From: Alteromonas sp. KC3
Lineage (GTDB): Bacteria > Pseudomonadota > Gammaproteobacteria > Enterobacterales > Alteromonadaceae
NCBI RefSeq assembly: GCF_016756315.1
Contig: NZ_AP024235.1
Location: 3,782,001-3,846,000 of the forward strand
Length of the DNA: 64,000 nucleotides
Direction: 5' to 3'
Both the position numbers and the translations under genes were made by a program. Under the pieces are notes generated by a model. It was not told the DNA's origin. It did not search any database and saw only the letters and a program-made list of their open reading frames with translations. Below are positions 57,316 to 64,000 of the stretch, one piece after another. How positions within the stretch are numbered: position 1 is the first letter of the stretch; each line of letters starts with the position of its first letter.

Positions 57316-57359
57316 TAGACTAATTGGTCAAGTTTTTACTAGACTAATTGGTCAGGTTT
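57316..57359. repeat. Two direct copies of an operator-like dyad after nupC
   Basis: TAGACTAATTGGTCAAG at 57316 and TAGACTAATTGGTCAGG at 57340 are 24 nt apart. Each is an imperfect dyad on AATT (GACTAATTGGTC) and shares TGGTCAAG with the 53236 palindrome. They lie before the nupC terminator and 113-156 nt before the 2OG-oxygenase start. Confidence 0.6.
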
Positions 57360-57381
57360 ATGTAAATTACGCGCAAATTCC

Positions 57382-57418
57382 TCGTGGAGTTGATTTGTAT
57401 CAATTTCACGACTTTTTT
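57382..57418 (+). terminator. Terminator of udk-nupC
   Basis: TCGTGGAGTTGAT pairs with ATCAATTTCACGA (two G-U pairs) around TTGT, followed by CTTTTTT. Confidence 0.88.
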
Positions 57419-57471
57419 CTGTAGCCCGTCTACCTTTATAATGCCGCAGTCAAAATATACGGGATAAAGTT

Positions 57472-58311
57472 ATGCAATTAGTTGCTGTTGATTACCAAGC
57501 GGAAAACGCTCAAGAAGAATTCGTGAAGTCACTTCGCGAGACAGGGTTTGGTGTTTTGAAAAACCACCCTATCCAGCAGTCATTGGTTCAAGGTATTTAC
57601 GATAACTGGCAGGGCTTCTTCGATAGTGAAGAGAAGAATGACTACCTGTACAACAAAGGTAAACAAGACGGATTTTTCCCTCAGAGTGTTTCTGAGGTAG
57701 CCAAAGGCTTTACGAAAAAAGATATTAAAGAATATTACCACTATTACCCTTGGGGCCAGTGCCCTGAGTCATTGCTACCGCAGATTTCTCAGTATTACTC
57801 TGAGGCCAACACGCTAGCAAAAGAGCTACTTGGGTGGATAGAAAAGCATTCACCTGCTGAGGTAAGCGCAAAGTACAGTCAGCCACTTGGCGACATGATC
57901 AAAGATTCAGATCAAACGTTACTACGTATTTTGCATTACCCACCGCTTAAGGGTGATGAAGAAGTAGATGCAATCCGCGCTGCGGCCCACGAAGATATTA
58001 ACTTGATTACTATCTTGCCGGCAGCAAATGAGCCTGGTTTGCAAGTTCAAGCTAAAGACGGTAGCTGGTTAGAAGTGCCTTGCGATTTTGGAAACCTAAT
58101 CGTAAATATTGGTGACATGCTTCAAGAAGCATCGGGCCATTACTTCCCATCAACTACCCATAGGGTTGTTAACCCAGATGGTGCTGATATGACGAAGTCG
58201 CGTATCTCGTTGCCACTGTTTTTGCACCCTAGACCAGATGTTGTTCTTTCAGAACGTCATACTGCAGGGTCATACCTGCAAGAGCGCCTTCGTGAGCTGG
58301 GCGTTATATAA
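57472..58311 (+). CDS. Isopenicillin N synthase-like 2OG-Fe(II) oxygenase
   Basis: A 279-residue cytosolic non-haem iron dioxygenase. The N-terminal DIOX_N part begins QAENAQEEFVKSLRETGFGV. Iron ligands are His and Asp in HEDINLITIL and the distal His in STTHRVVNP; the 2-oxoglutarate Arg is in KSRISLPLF. A TATAAT lies 30 nt before the ATG. Substrate is unknown. It is alone, with a terminator behind it, unlike secondary-metabolite clusters. Confidence 0.9.
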   Translation: MQLVAVDYQAENAQEEFVKSLRETGFGVLKNHPIQQSLVQGIYDNWQGFFDSEEKNDYLYNKGKQDGFFPQSVSEVAKGFTKKDIKEYYHYYPWGQCPESLLPQISQYYSEANTLAKELLGWIEKHSPAEVSAKYSQPLGDMIKDSDQTLLRILHYPPLKGDEEVDAIRAAAHEDINLITILPAANEPGLQVQAKDGSWLEVPCDFGNLIVNIGDMLQEASGHYFPSTTHRVVNPDGADMTKSRISLPLFLHPRPDVVLSERHTAGSYLQERLRELGVI

Positions 58312-58340
58312 ATTAAGTTCCTTTTGTAGTGTTATTCTTT

Positions 58341-58366
58341 GCCGCAGCTAGTCTGCGGCTTTTTTT
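58341..58366 (+). terminator. Terminator after the 2OG oxygenase
   Basis: GCCGCAG and CTGCGGC pair around CTAGT and run into seven T. Confidence 0.94.
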
Positions 58367-58372
58367 GTTTAG

Positions 58373-59527
58373 TTATCGGCTTGCAAGCGCAGCTATTTTC
58401 GACATATAACGCGATCTATCCTGTTCGTTAGGTGAATGCCTTACCGCTTTCTCCAAATAACGCTGGGCGTTATTAACATCACCAAGCTGGTGATAGGTTC
58501 TGGCAAGACTAAACAATATTTCATGACGGCTATCGTCGATGCGCAGTGCTCGTTGGTAATGCTCTATAGCCCTTGCATACTTCCCTTCATCATAATCTTG
58601 CTCACCCAATATAAAATGATAGTAAGGGTTACTGCGTCGTCTTGCTTCTACCATTTCAGTTATTGCTTTAGCTTCCTCATCTCGCTCTTGGTGAATGTAC
58701 AAGATAGCCAAGTTTTCCCATGCAGTTAGGTGGCTATCATTGATAGTAAGCGCATGCTTATAAGCAAGTTCCGCTTGTTCATACGCTCCCACCATTCTGT
58801 ACAGTACACCTAAATTAACCCAACTTTGTTGGAGTGATGGCGATAGAGTAGCCGCTGCACGAAAGTAGCTGTAAGCTCGACTGTAGCTGTTCGCTACAAG
58901 CGCATCAGCGCCTTTATTATTGTAGAACATGGATAACACCCGCTCCTTTGGCACAGCATTGCGCGGAAAGTCACTTTGAATCATTTGTGGGTCGAAATCT
59001 ATATCTGCATAAGATGAACCAATCGACACCAGTAATGGCTCGTTGGGAACGGAGACGCGTAAGTTAATATGACCATTTAATAAGCTAAAGCCGTCTCTTC
59101 TTGTCCAATACTCAGGAATATCAACTTCGTAAAATGTTGCTTTTAATCCTGCATGCTCAGCCAATGCATAGGCCATAATTGACAGTGAGAGGCAATTGGC
59201 AGCCCGATTACTAAAAGTTGTATTGGCCGTAGTGTTGGCGCTATTTCGGTAAAGTACGCCGTGTTCTGAACGCCCAAAAATAGATTTTACCAAGCGTTTC
59301 ACATTTTTTTCCGACGCACTGCTTTCGTATACAGCACGCTCGGCAAACTGCCGCGCCTCTTCATCGAGGTAAAAAATTTCTTCAGGGGTTTCAACGGGAA
59401 ATAGTCCGTACGACGGAAATAAACTGTCATCAAGTAATGTTGGCGACGCACTTGTCACTTTTCGCTCTGTCGACTGACAGGCTACAAGAAGGGTACACAA
59501 GACCACTATAAGTATTCGAGTATTCAT
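58373..59527 (-). CDS. Transglutaminase-like lipoprotein with TPR repeats
   Basis: A 384-residue lipoprotein (lipobox LVAC). The N-terminal half carries a transglutaminase-like domain: Cys in RAANCLSLSIMAYALAEHAG, His in LNGHINLRV and Asp in ADIDFDPQ, the Cys-His-Asp layout. The C-terminal half has about four TPR repeats (AYSYFRAAATLSPSLQQSWV, YEQAELAYKHALTINDSH, YARAIEHYQRALRIDDSR, VNNAQRYLEKAVRHSPNE). ATG 59527 was preferred over GTG 59536 because AGAGG sits about 8 nt before it. Function is unknown; a periplasmic scaffold or peptidase is possible. Confidence 0.86.
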   Translation of the reverse strand: MNTRILIVVLCTLLVACQSTERKVTSASPTLLDDSLFPSYGLFPVETPEEIFYLDEEARQFAERAVYESSASEKNVKRLVKSIFGRSEHGVLYRNSANTTANTTFSNRAANCLSLSIMAYALAEHAGLKATFYEVDIPEYWTRRDGFSLLNGHINLRVSVPNEPLLVSIGSSYADIDFDPQMIQSDFPRNAVPKERVLSMFYNNKGADALVANSYSRAYSYFRAAATLSPSLQQSWVNLGVLYRMVGAYEQAELAYKHALTINDSHLTAWENLAILYIHQERDEEAKAITEMVEARRRSNPYYHFILGEQDYDEGKYARAIEHYQRALRIDDSRHEILFSLARTYHQLGDVNNAQRYLEKAVRHSPNEQDRSRYMSKIAALASR

Positions 59528-59744
59528 CACAGGCACCTCTTGTTACTCGATACATTAAGTATAGTCCCAGCCCTCACATTTACATTTTTTTTACATCCCG
59601 TTTTTAGCTCACTTTGTCGCTTAAGCGCAATAACTTGTGAACTGGTCGTCAAATGCGGCCTTGTGGCGAAAAGCTACTCGTCGACTAGCTTTAGATCCAT
59701 CTCTCCACCTGCCGCGTAACGATTTTAAAGAAATGGAGATTCAT

Positions 59745-60164
59745 ATGTTTATTGTTTACTCATATAGTATTGCCGGTCTGCTGGTGATACTAGCCACCGT
59801 ATTTTTGCAAAATATCGTTGCCGCAGTAGCGCACCGCAAGCAGTCACATTATGTTCCGGGTAAAGTGAGCGAGTCGCTCTCTCATGACAGCTTTGTGTTT
59901 AGAAGTCACCGAACATTTCATAACTCGCTAGAGAATATTCATCAGTTTGTGATACCCGCTTTACTGTGTATTCTACTTGGCGCTCCCACCAACGTTTTGG
60001 CTTGGTTGGTATGGATCTATGCCGCTGCTCGCATCATTCATATGACCCTTTATTACGCCATTGCCACCGAAAAGAATCCCAGCCCGAGAAGCTATTTCTA
60101 TATGCTTGGAGTGCTATGTACCGCAGGCGTTTTTGCGCTGGCCTTCTACGCGTTATTTACCTAG
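59745..60164 (+). CDS. MAPEG-family membrane protein
   Basis: A 139-residue inner-membrane protein with four helices. The family signature is FRSHRTFHNSLENIHQFVIPAL, followed by ARIIHMTLYY. GGAG lies 6 nt before ATG 59745, so the longer frame from 59637 is not used. MAPEG proteins include glutathione transferases and peroxidases; the bacterial ones are mostly uncharacterised. Its end overlaps the convergent exonuclease gene by 12 nt. Confidence 0.86.
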   Translation: MFIVYSYSIAGLLVILATVFLQNIVAAVAHRKQSHYVPGKVSESLSHDSFVFRSHRTFHNSLENIHQFVIPALLCILLGAPTNVLAWLVWIYAAARIIHMTLYYAIATEKNPSPRSYFYMLGVLCTAGVFALAFYALFT

Positions 60165-60833
60165 CTTATACCGCCCTAGAGCCTGAGTATGCGATAGTGC
60201 ATTAAGCGTGTCGCCTGATGTCACCCCAAGCTGGTCTAGCTGTGCAAATAAAAGCGTTAGTGTAGCCAGTGCGTCGTCAAGGGCATTATGCTCGGGGAAC
60301 GCAGGAAGGTTTAAACGTTGTCGACACACACCGAGTGTTGCACTGTTGTTCGGCAGTACTTGATGTTGTTTATTAAGCTGATACATAGCGAGTTTTAGCG
60401 TATCGACATAAACAACTTCAATATCGGGCAGGTTTAGTGCTGTAAATGCCCTATCCAACGCACTTAAATCTAGGGCTGCGTTGTGGAAAACAAGAATACT
60501 GCCCTCTAACAAAGGCAATAATGCGTTCATCGCGTGTTTAAGGGTTACGCCTTGTGATACTAGGTCATGGGTAAGGCCGTGAATAACTGGGCTTTGCCCT
60601 AAGTCCTCTGGTGTATTCACCACGCAATAGCCACAGCTTGATAGATTGAGTCTGGCGTTTTGCCCTGCTACGTACCCTACAGAAGTAATCGCTGTGGTTG
60701 TCGGGTTTAAGCTCGTCAATTCTAGATCAATGGCGACGAACCGACATTCACTTAACGTTGTATTAGTTTGCGTAGCAATGGCATTGCTTGGACTCAATTT
60801 AGAGAACCAAGACGAAATTAGTTGTGAAATCAC
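60153..60833 (-). CDS. DEDD 3'-5' exonuclease (DnaQ-like)
   Basis: A 226-residue nuclease of the DnaQ/epsilon superfamily. ExoI is FVAIDLELTSL (Asp, Glu), ExoII is VFHNAALDLSALD (Asp), ExoIII is HNALDDALATL (His, Asp), the DEDDh layout. It is not fused to a polymerase. DnaQ-like proteins in this position, beside a DUF294/CBS gene and a sodium:solute symporter, are common in related genomes by my recollection. It lies 31 nt after the DUF294 gene and is probably co-transcribed. Confidence 0.9.
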   Translation of the reverse strand: MISQLISSWFSKLSPSNAIATQTNTTLSECRFVAIDLELTSLNPTTTAITSVGYVAGQNARLNLSSCGYCVVNTPEDLGQSPVIHGLTHDLVSQGVTLKHAMNALLPLLEGSILVFHNAALDLSALDRAFTALNLPDIEVVYVDTLKLAMYQLNKQHQVLPNNSATLGVCRQRLNLPAFPEHNALDDALATLTLLFAQLDQLGVTSGDTLNALSHTQALGRYKLGK

Positions 60834-60864
60834 ATTTTGACCTTCATTACGAACTCACACATTT

Positions 60865-62694
60865 TTACCCCATACCACCAGAAAATTTCATTACCATAGC
60901 TTGGTTAGTGCGTTCAATGGCTTTAAATGCTGCTTTTAGTTGATGCTTTTCTATAGATGATAATGTGCTTACTGAGACGCAGTTATCAGTAACTTTATTT
61001 TCTAGCTGATGTCGCCACCTAAGCCTATTTAAGAATAACCATATATCTTTGAGGTTTGCTGCATCTCTTTTAGATAATTGCGATGACTCAGATAGCGCTT
61101 CTAATCGAGCAAGGGTATTTGGCATCAATTGCCCGTCAGCTAGGGCATAAATGCGCGCAATATTATTGATGAGCGCAACGGCCCGAGTTTTAAGGTCAAT
61201 ACTGTCTTTGTGTTTACGTCCTTTTTCGTAAGTGAAGCGTTGAAATGTAGATAGGGGTACTGCTACATCATTGCTGTGGCGCACCAAGGCCGCCAAAAAC
61301 ATATTTTGTTTAAGTAAGGGGGCTCGCTGTTTTTGCATTGCTTTGAACAAGCTACTATCTCCTGCTGCACAGCGTACATCCAAATAGATATTGAAATGCA
61401 TGATGGCATCTTTCGTAGGCGCAGCAACCCACTGCTTTGCTTCGTCTATGGCATGTGACAGTGAAAGCCTAAGCGCAGGATTGCTCGCCATAATATTACC
61501 GTCACACAGTTTGATCCCGCATTTCGCTAAACCGTTACATACATAATCTGCCATATCAGCAAAGTACTTCGCTTGCTGTTGGTTAGGCTCACTCGCCAGT
61601 AGCAGACCATTATCTTGGTCTGATCCCATAGTTTGATCTTCACGAGCCTGCGAGCCATACACCAACCACGCAAACATCATTGGCGCTTTGCCATGCTCTT
61701 GCTGGAAAAAACCAATGAGCTTGCGCGTCATAATATCCGTTGCTTGAGATAGGATTTTTCCTGCGATATCAAAATCACCCGCTCGCTTTGCATGAGCAGA
61801 AAAATAATGAGGTAGCTGCCAAGAAAGACGCGTTAACTCATATAAGTTTTCCGCTTTTGAGAGCTCACCAATAATAAATAAAACGTTACCCCGTTGATGC
61901 CGAATAATATCGCTCGCCGTTATCATACCTAACGGTTGAGATGACAAATGGTCAATAACGGGAAGATGATGGATGTTTTTTTCAGTCATTAACGCCATGG
62001 CGTCAAATAAGGTTCTATTGCCGTTAATTTGCGTTGGGTTAACCGTCATAATCTCACTGACGGGCAAATGGGTGTCTAATGATGTCGCCACAACCCTTGA
62101 GCGCAAATCTCTATCAGTCACAATACCGACAAGCTTGGTGCCATCGGTTACCAAAAGCGACGATACTTTTTGCTCGGTCATCAATTGCGCTGCATGGCAG
62201 ATAGGTGTGCTTGCGTTGACCGAGACGGGTGCCTTACTAATTACATCGGTCAACCCTTTGTAAAGCCACATCGAATTGCTATCGGCAATAGCATTATTTT
62301 GCAGTGCATTATTGCGAAGCCCAACAAAGAAGTTCCCTATTGCCGAAATTTTTAATAATGACGTAACCTGTTCGGCCTTAAAACAAAACACTAAGCCAGG
62401 ACTATCTACCGTTACCGATAATGCCGTTTTACGATTGTCCATAATGGCCGGATAACCAAAATAATCGCCTTCACTTAAATGGCGTATTGCACCTTGACCA
62501 TCCTCTACAGAGAATTGTCCACTTTGTATTAAATAAAGCTTTGCTGCATCTTGGCTAAGATCAGTTGCATTATCAGCAGTAAGGTAAATTATCTCAGCAC
62601 CTTTGATCAAATGCGCTCTTTGCTCATCCTCCAGCACATCAAATGGCGCTGAAGTAGAAAGGAAGTCTTCAACCTGCTTTGCAATTGCTGCCAT
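60865..62694 (-). CDS. cNMP-binding/CBS/DUF294 nucleotidyltransferase-like protein
   Basis: A 609-residue cytosolic protein. Order of domains: cyclic-nucleotide-binding-like beta roll (residues 10-125, for example FSVEDGQGAIRHLSEGDYFG), two CBS modules (residues 155-275, QLMTEQKVSSLLVTDG and LMTEKNIHHLPVID), the DUF294 GlnD-like nucleotidyltransferase domain (YGSQAREDQTMGSDQDNGLLL, with the metal Asp pair), and the DUF294_C helical region. Such proteins flank ActP-type symporters and are thought to sense adenine nucleotides, but their reaction is not known. The symporter gene lies on the same strand with a terminator between them. Confidence 0.9.
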   Translation of the reverse strand: MAAIAKQVEDFLSTSAPFDVLEDEQRAHLIKGAEIIYLTADNATDLSQDAAKLYLIQSGQFSVEDGQGAIRHLSEGDYFGYPAIMDNRKTALSVTVDSPGLVFCFKAEQVTSLLKISAIGNFFVGLRNNALQNNAIADSNSMWLYKGLTDVISKAPVSVNASTPICHAAQLMTEQKVSSLLVTDGTKLVGIVTDRDLRSRVVATSLDTHLPVSEIMTVNPTQINGNRTLFDAMALMTEKNIHHLPVIDHLSSQPLGMITASDIIRHQRGNVLFIIGELSKAENLYELTRLSWQLPHYFSAHAKRAGDFDIAGKILSQATDIMTRKLIGFFQQEHGKAPMMFAWLVYGSQAREDQTMGSDQDNGLLLASEPNQQQAKYFADMADYVCNGLAKCGIKLCDGNIMASNPALRLSLSHAIDEAKQWVAAPTKDAIMHFNIYLDVRCAAGDSSLFKAMQKQRAPLLKQNMFLAALVRHSNDVAVPLSTFQRFTYEKGRKHKDSIDLKTRAVALINNIARIYALADGQLMPNTLARLEALSESSQLSKRDAANLKDIWLFLNRLRWRHQLENKVTDNCVSVSTLSSIEKHQLKAAFKAIERTNQAMVMKFSGGMG

Positions 62695-62728
62695 ATGTTG
62701 TCCTCAACATGTCCCCCCTGTGTGAAAC

Positions 62729-62764
62729 AAAAAACCAACCCACTCACACGCGTCAGTAGGTTGG
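62729..62764 (-). terminator. Terminator after the symporter gene
   Basis: On the minus strand CCAACC-T-ACT pairs with AGT-G-GGTTGG and runs into TTTTTTG. It separates the symporter from the DUF294 gene. Confidence 0.85.
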
Positions 62765-62792
62765 CAATATTGTTTTTTCAGAGATTTATTAC

Positions 62793-64000
62793 CTAGTGAA
62801 CTGACGCTTCGCCTGCTCCTTTCGGATAACGAATGCTCTCTACGAGTTCTTGAATCTCTTCAGGCGCTTCGTCAGTTACCTTGAACACAAGGAATGCCAC
62901 AACAAAGTTCACCATCATACCAAGTGTTCCGATACCTTCTGGCGACACACCGAACCACCAGTTTTCAGGTGTATTGGCCGCTGGGTTAACAAACTTGAAG
63001 TAAATGATGTAGGTTGCTGTGAAAGCAAGACCAGAAATCATGCCCGAAATAGCGCCCTTGTCATTCATACGTTTGCTAAAGATACCCATGATAATAGCTG
63101 GGAAGAAACTTGATGCCGCTAAGCCGAAGGCGAAAGCGACCACCTGCGCCACAAAGCCCGGGGGATTAATGCCGAAGTAACCTGCAATTACAATGGCCAC
63201 ACCCGCTGCCAATCGCGCATACATAAGCTCCGCTTTGTCGGTGATATTCGGCATAAAGTTTCGTTTCAATAGGTCATGCGACACTGACGTGGAGATAACC
63301 AATAATAAGCCTGCAGATGTTGACAGCGCTGCTGCTACACCACCAGCCGCGACGAGTGCTATAACCCATGCTGGCAGATTCGCAATTTCAGGGTTGGCTA
63401 ATACCATGATATCGCGGTCAACTTTCATCTCGTTGCGCTCATCGCCTGAGTAGAACATCTTGCCATCGCCGTTTTTATCTTCAAAACCGATTAGGCCAGT
63501 TTGCTCCCAGTTCTTGATCCACGATGGTGCCTCAGCATAGCTCGTACCCGTCATTTCAGAACCATTGATTGTCTCAATCATGTTCACGCGAGCAAATGCA
63601 GCAAGAGATGGCGCTGTTGTATAAAGTAGTGCGATAAACGCCAACGCATAACCTGCTGACTTACGTGCGTCGTGAACCTTTGGAACAGTGAAGAAACGAA
63701 CGATTACGTGAGGAAGACCGGCTGTACCCACCATTAGCGCGAAAGTAATAAAGAATACGTCGATAGTGGATTTTGTGCCCGAGGTGTATTCGTTAAAGCC
63801 CAATTCTACGGACAGCATATCGAGTTTCTGCAGCATGTACATTCCGGAACCATCAGCAAGTGTGGCACCAAAACCTGTTTGCGGAAGAATGTGACCTGTT
63901 ACCATAATTGAAATAAATACGGCTGGAACGATATAAGCAAAAATCAGTACGCAGTATTGCGCTACCTGTGTATAGGTAATGCCTTTCATACCGCCTAGTA
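62793..64000 (-). CDS. Sodium:solute symporter of the ActP/VC_2705 group, 5' end beyond window
   Basis: At least 402 codons are visible and the true start lies beyond 64000; the frame continues as LGG before the internal Met at 63989. Hallmarks are GGMKGITYTQVAQY, GTAGLPHVIVRFF, SAGLLLVISTSVSHDLLKR and FAFGLAASSFFPAIIMGIFSKR. The extracellular loop between helices has DKNGDGKMFYSGDE, a partial EF-hand-like calcium loop typical of the VC_2705 subgroup. Acetate or another small carboxylate is the likely substrate by family. A DUF4212 protein gene often lies upstream; that part is not in the window. A terminator follows, before the DUF294 gene. Confidence 0.92.
   Translation of the reverse strand, partial: LGGMKGITYTQVAQYCVLIFAYIVPAVFISIMVTGHILPQTGFGATLADGSGMYMLQKLDMLSVELGFNEYTSGTKSTIDVFFITFALMVGTAGLPHVIVRFFTVPKVHDARKSAGYALAFIALLYTTAPSLAAFARVNMIETINGSEMTGTSYAEAPSWIKNWEQTGLIGFEDKNGDGKMFYSGDERNEMKVDRDIMVLANPEIANLPAWVIALVAAGGVAAALSTSAGLLLVISTSVSHDLLKRNFMPNITDKAELMYARLAAGVAIVIAGYFGINPPGFVAQVVAFAFGLAASSFFPAIIMGIFSKRMNDKGAISGMISGLAFTATYIIYFKFVNPAANTPENWWFGVSPEGIGTLGMMVNFVVAFLVFKVTDEAPEEIQELVESIRYPKGAGEASVH

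Overview
The window looks like a chromosomal segment of a marine gammaproteobacterium of the Alteromonadaceae, most likely Alteromonas or a close relative. This rests on established knowledge of gene content rather than a database search: a complete Na+-translocating NADH:quinone reductase operon followed by apbE and nqrM, fabV instead of fabI, argR divergent from mdh, a large Oar-like TonB-dependent receptor, secreted S9 and S8 proteases, and a VC_2705-type symporter beside a CBS/DUF294 protein. No rRNA, tRNA, prophage, insertion sequence or CRISPR array was found. Genes are densely packed and base composition looks uniform by eye.

Layout. 1-7.8 kb (minus strand): a cellulose-type exopolysaccharide operon read as unknown membrane protein, bcsA (PilZ), bcsB, bcsZ, bcsC-like (3' end off the window), with overlapping genes throughout. 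8-10 kb: ygjV, trmN6, a TIP30-like SDR. 10-14.4 kb (plus): a secreted S9 dipeptidyl peptidase and a subtilisin-like S8 protease with PA domain. 14.4-17.8 kb (minus): a PH-domain protein and a PAS-GGDEF-EAL c-di-GMP enzyme. 17.9-22.7 kb (plus): a tight cluster of threonine/serine dehydratase, secreted amidohydrolase and amino-acid exporter, then a GloB-like hydrolase. 22.8-31.6 kb: VOC protein/LysR pair, YafJ-type amidotransferase, a possible PEP-CTERM-like surface protein, a YiaAB-DUF2145-small exported protein cluster divergent from a helix-turn-helix regulator, VF530 protein, MBL hydrolase, DUF1653 protein, and dinB under a LexA box. 31.8-39.0 kb (minus): nqrABCDEF, then apbE-nqrM. 39.5-46.6 kb: fabV, fklB, ppc with an unusual leader, an alpha/beta hydrolase, DUF2071. 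46.6-47.2 kb: tandem approximately 150-bp repeat array. 47.3-49.7 kb: mdh/argR and a DJ-1/PfpI protein. 49.8-55.3 kb: Oar-like receptor divergent from a two-gene PhnD-like/membrane-protein unit. 55.4-57.3 kb: udk-nupC. 57.5-64 kb: 2OG-Fe(II) oxygenase, transglutaminase-TPR lipoprotein, MAPEG, exonuclease, DUF294, ActP-like symporter (5' end off the window).

How parts fit. The PilZ domain of BcsA makes the polysaccharide operon responsive to c-di-GMP, and the GGDEF-EAL protein a few kb away could supply or remove that signal. Nqr builds the sodium gradient; ApbE attaches FMN to NqrB and NqrC, NqrM helps mature the complex, and the ActP-like symporter is expected to use sodium. Udk and NupC pair nucleoside uptake with phosphorylation. 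Ppc and Mdh surround oxaloacetate, and ARG boxes sit between mdh and argR. The proteases, receptor and exporter fit a heterotroph living on peptides and polymers.

The least explained parts are the tandem repeat array before mdh, the PhnD-like/membrane protein pair with a perfect operator palindrome, the translated mini-ORF and hairpin in the ppc leader, the nqrA leader stem, and several strong hairpins without U-tracts between convergent genes. None was searched against databases; novelty is therefore unproven.
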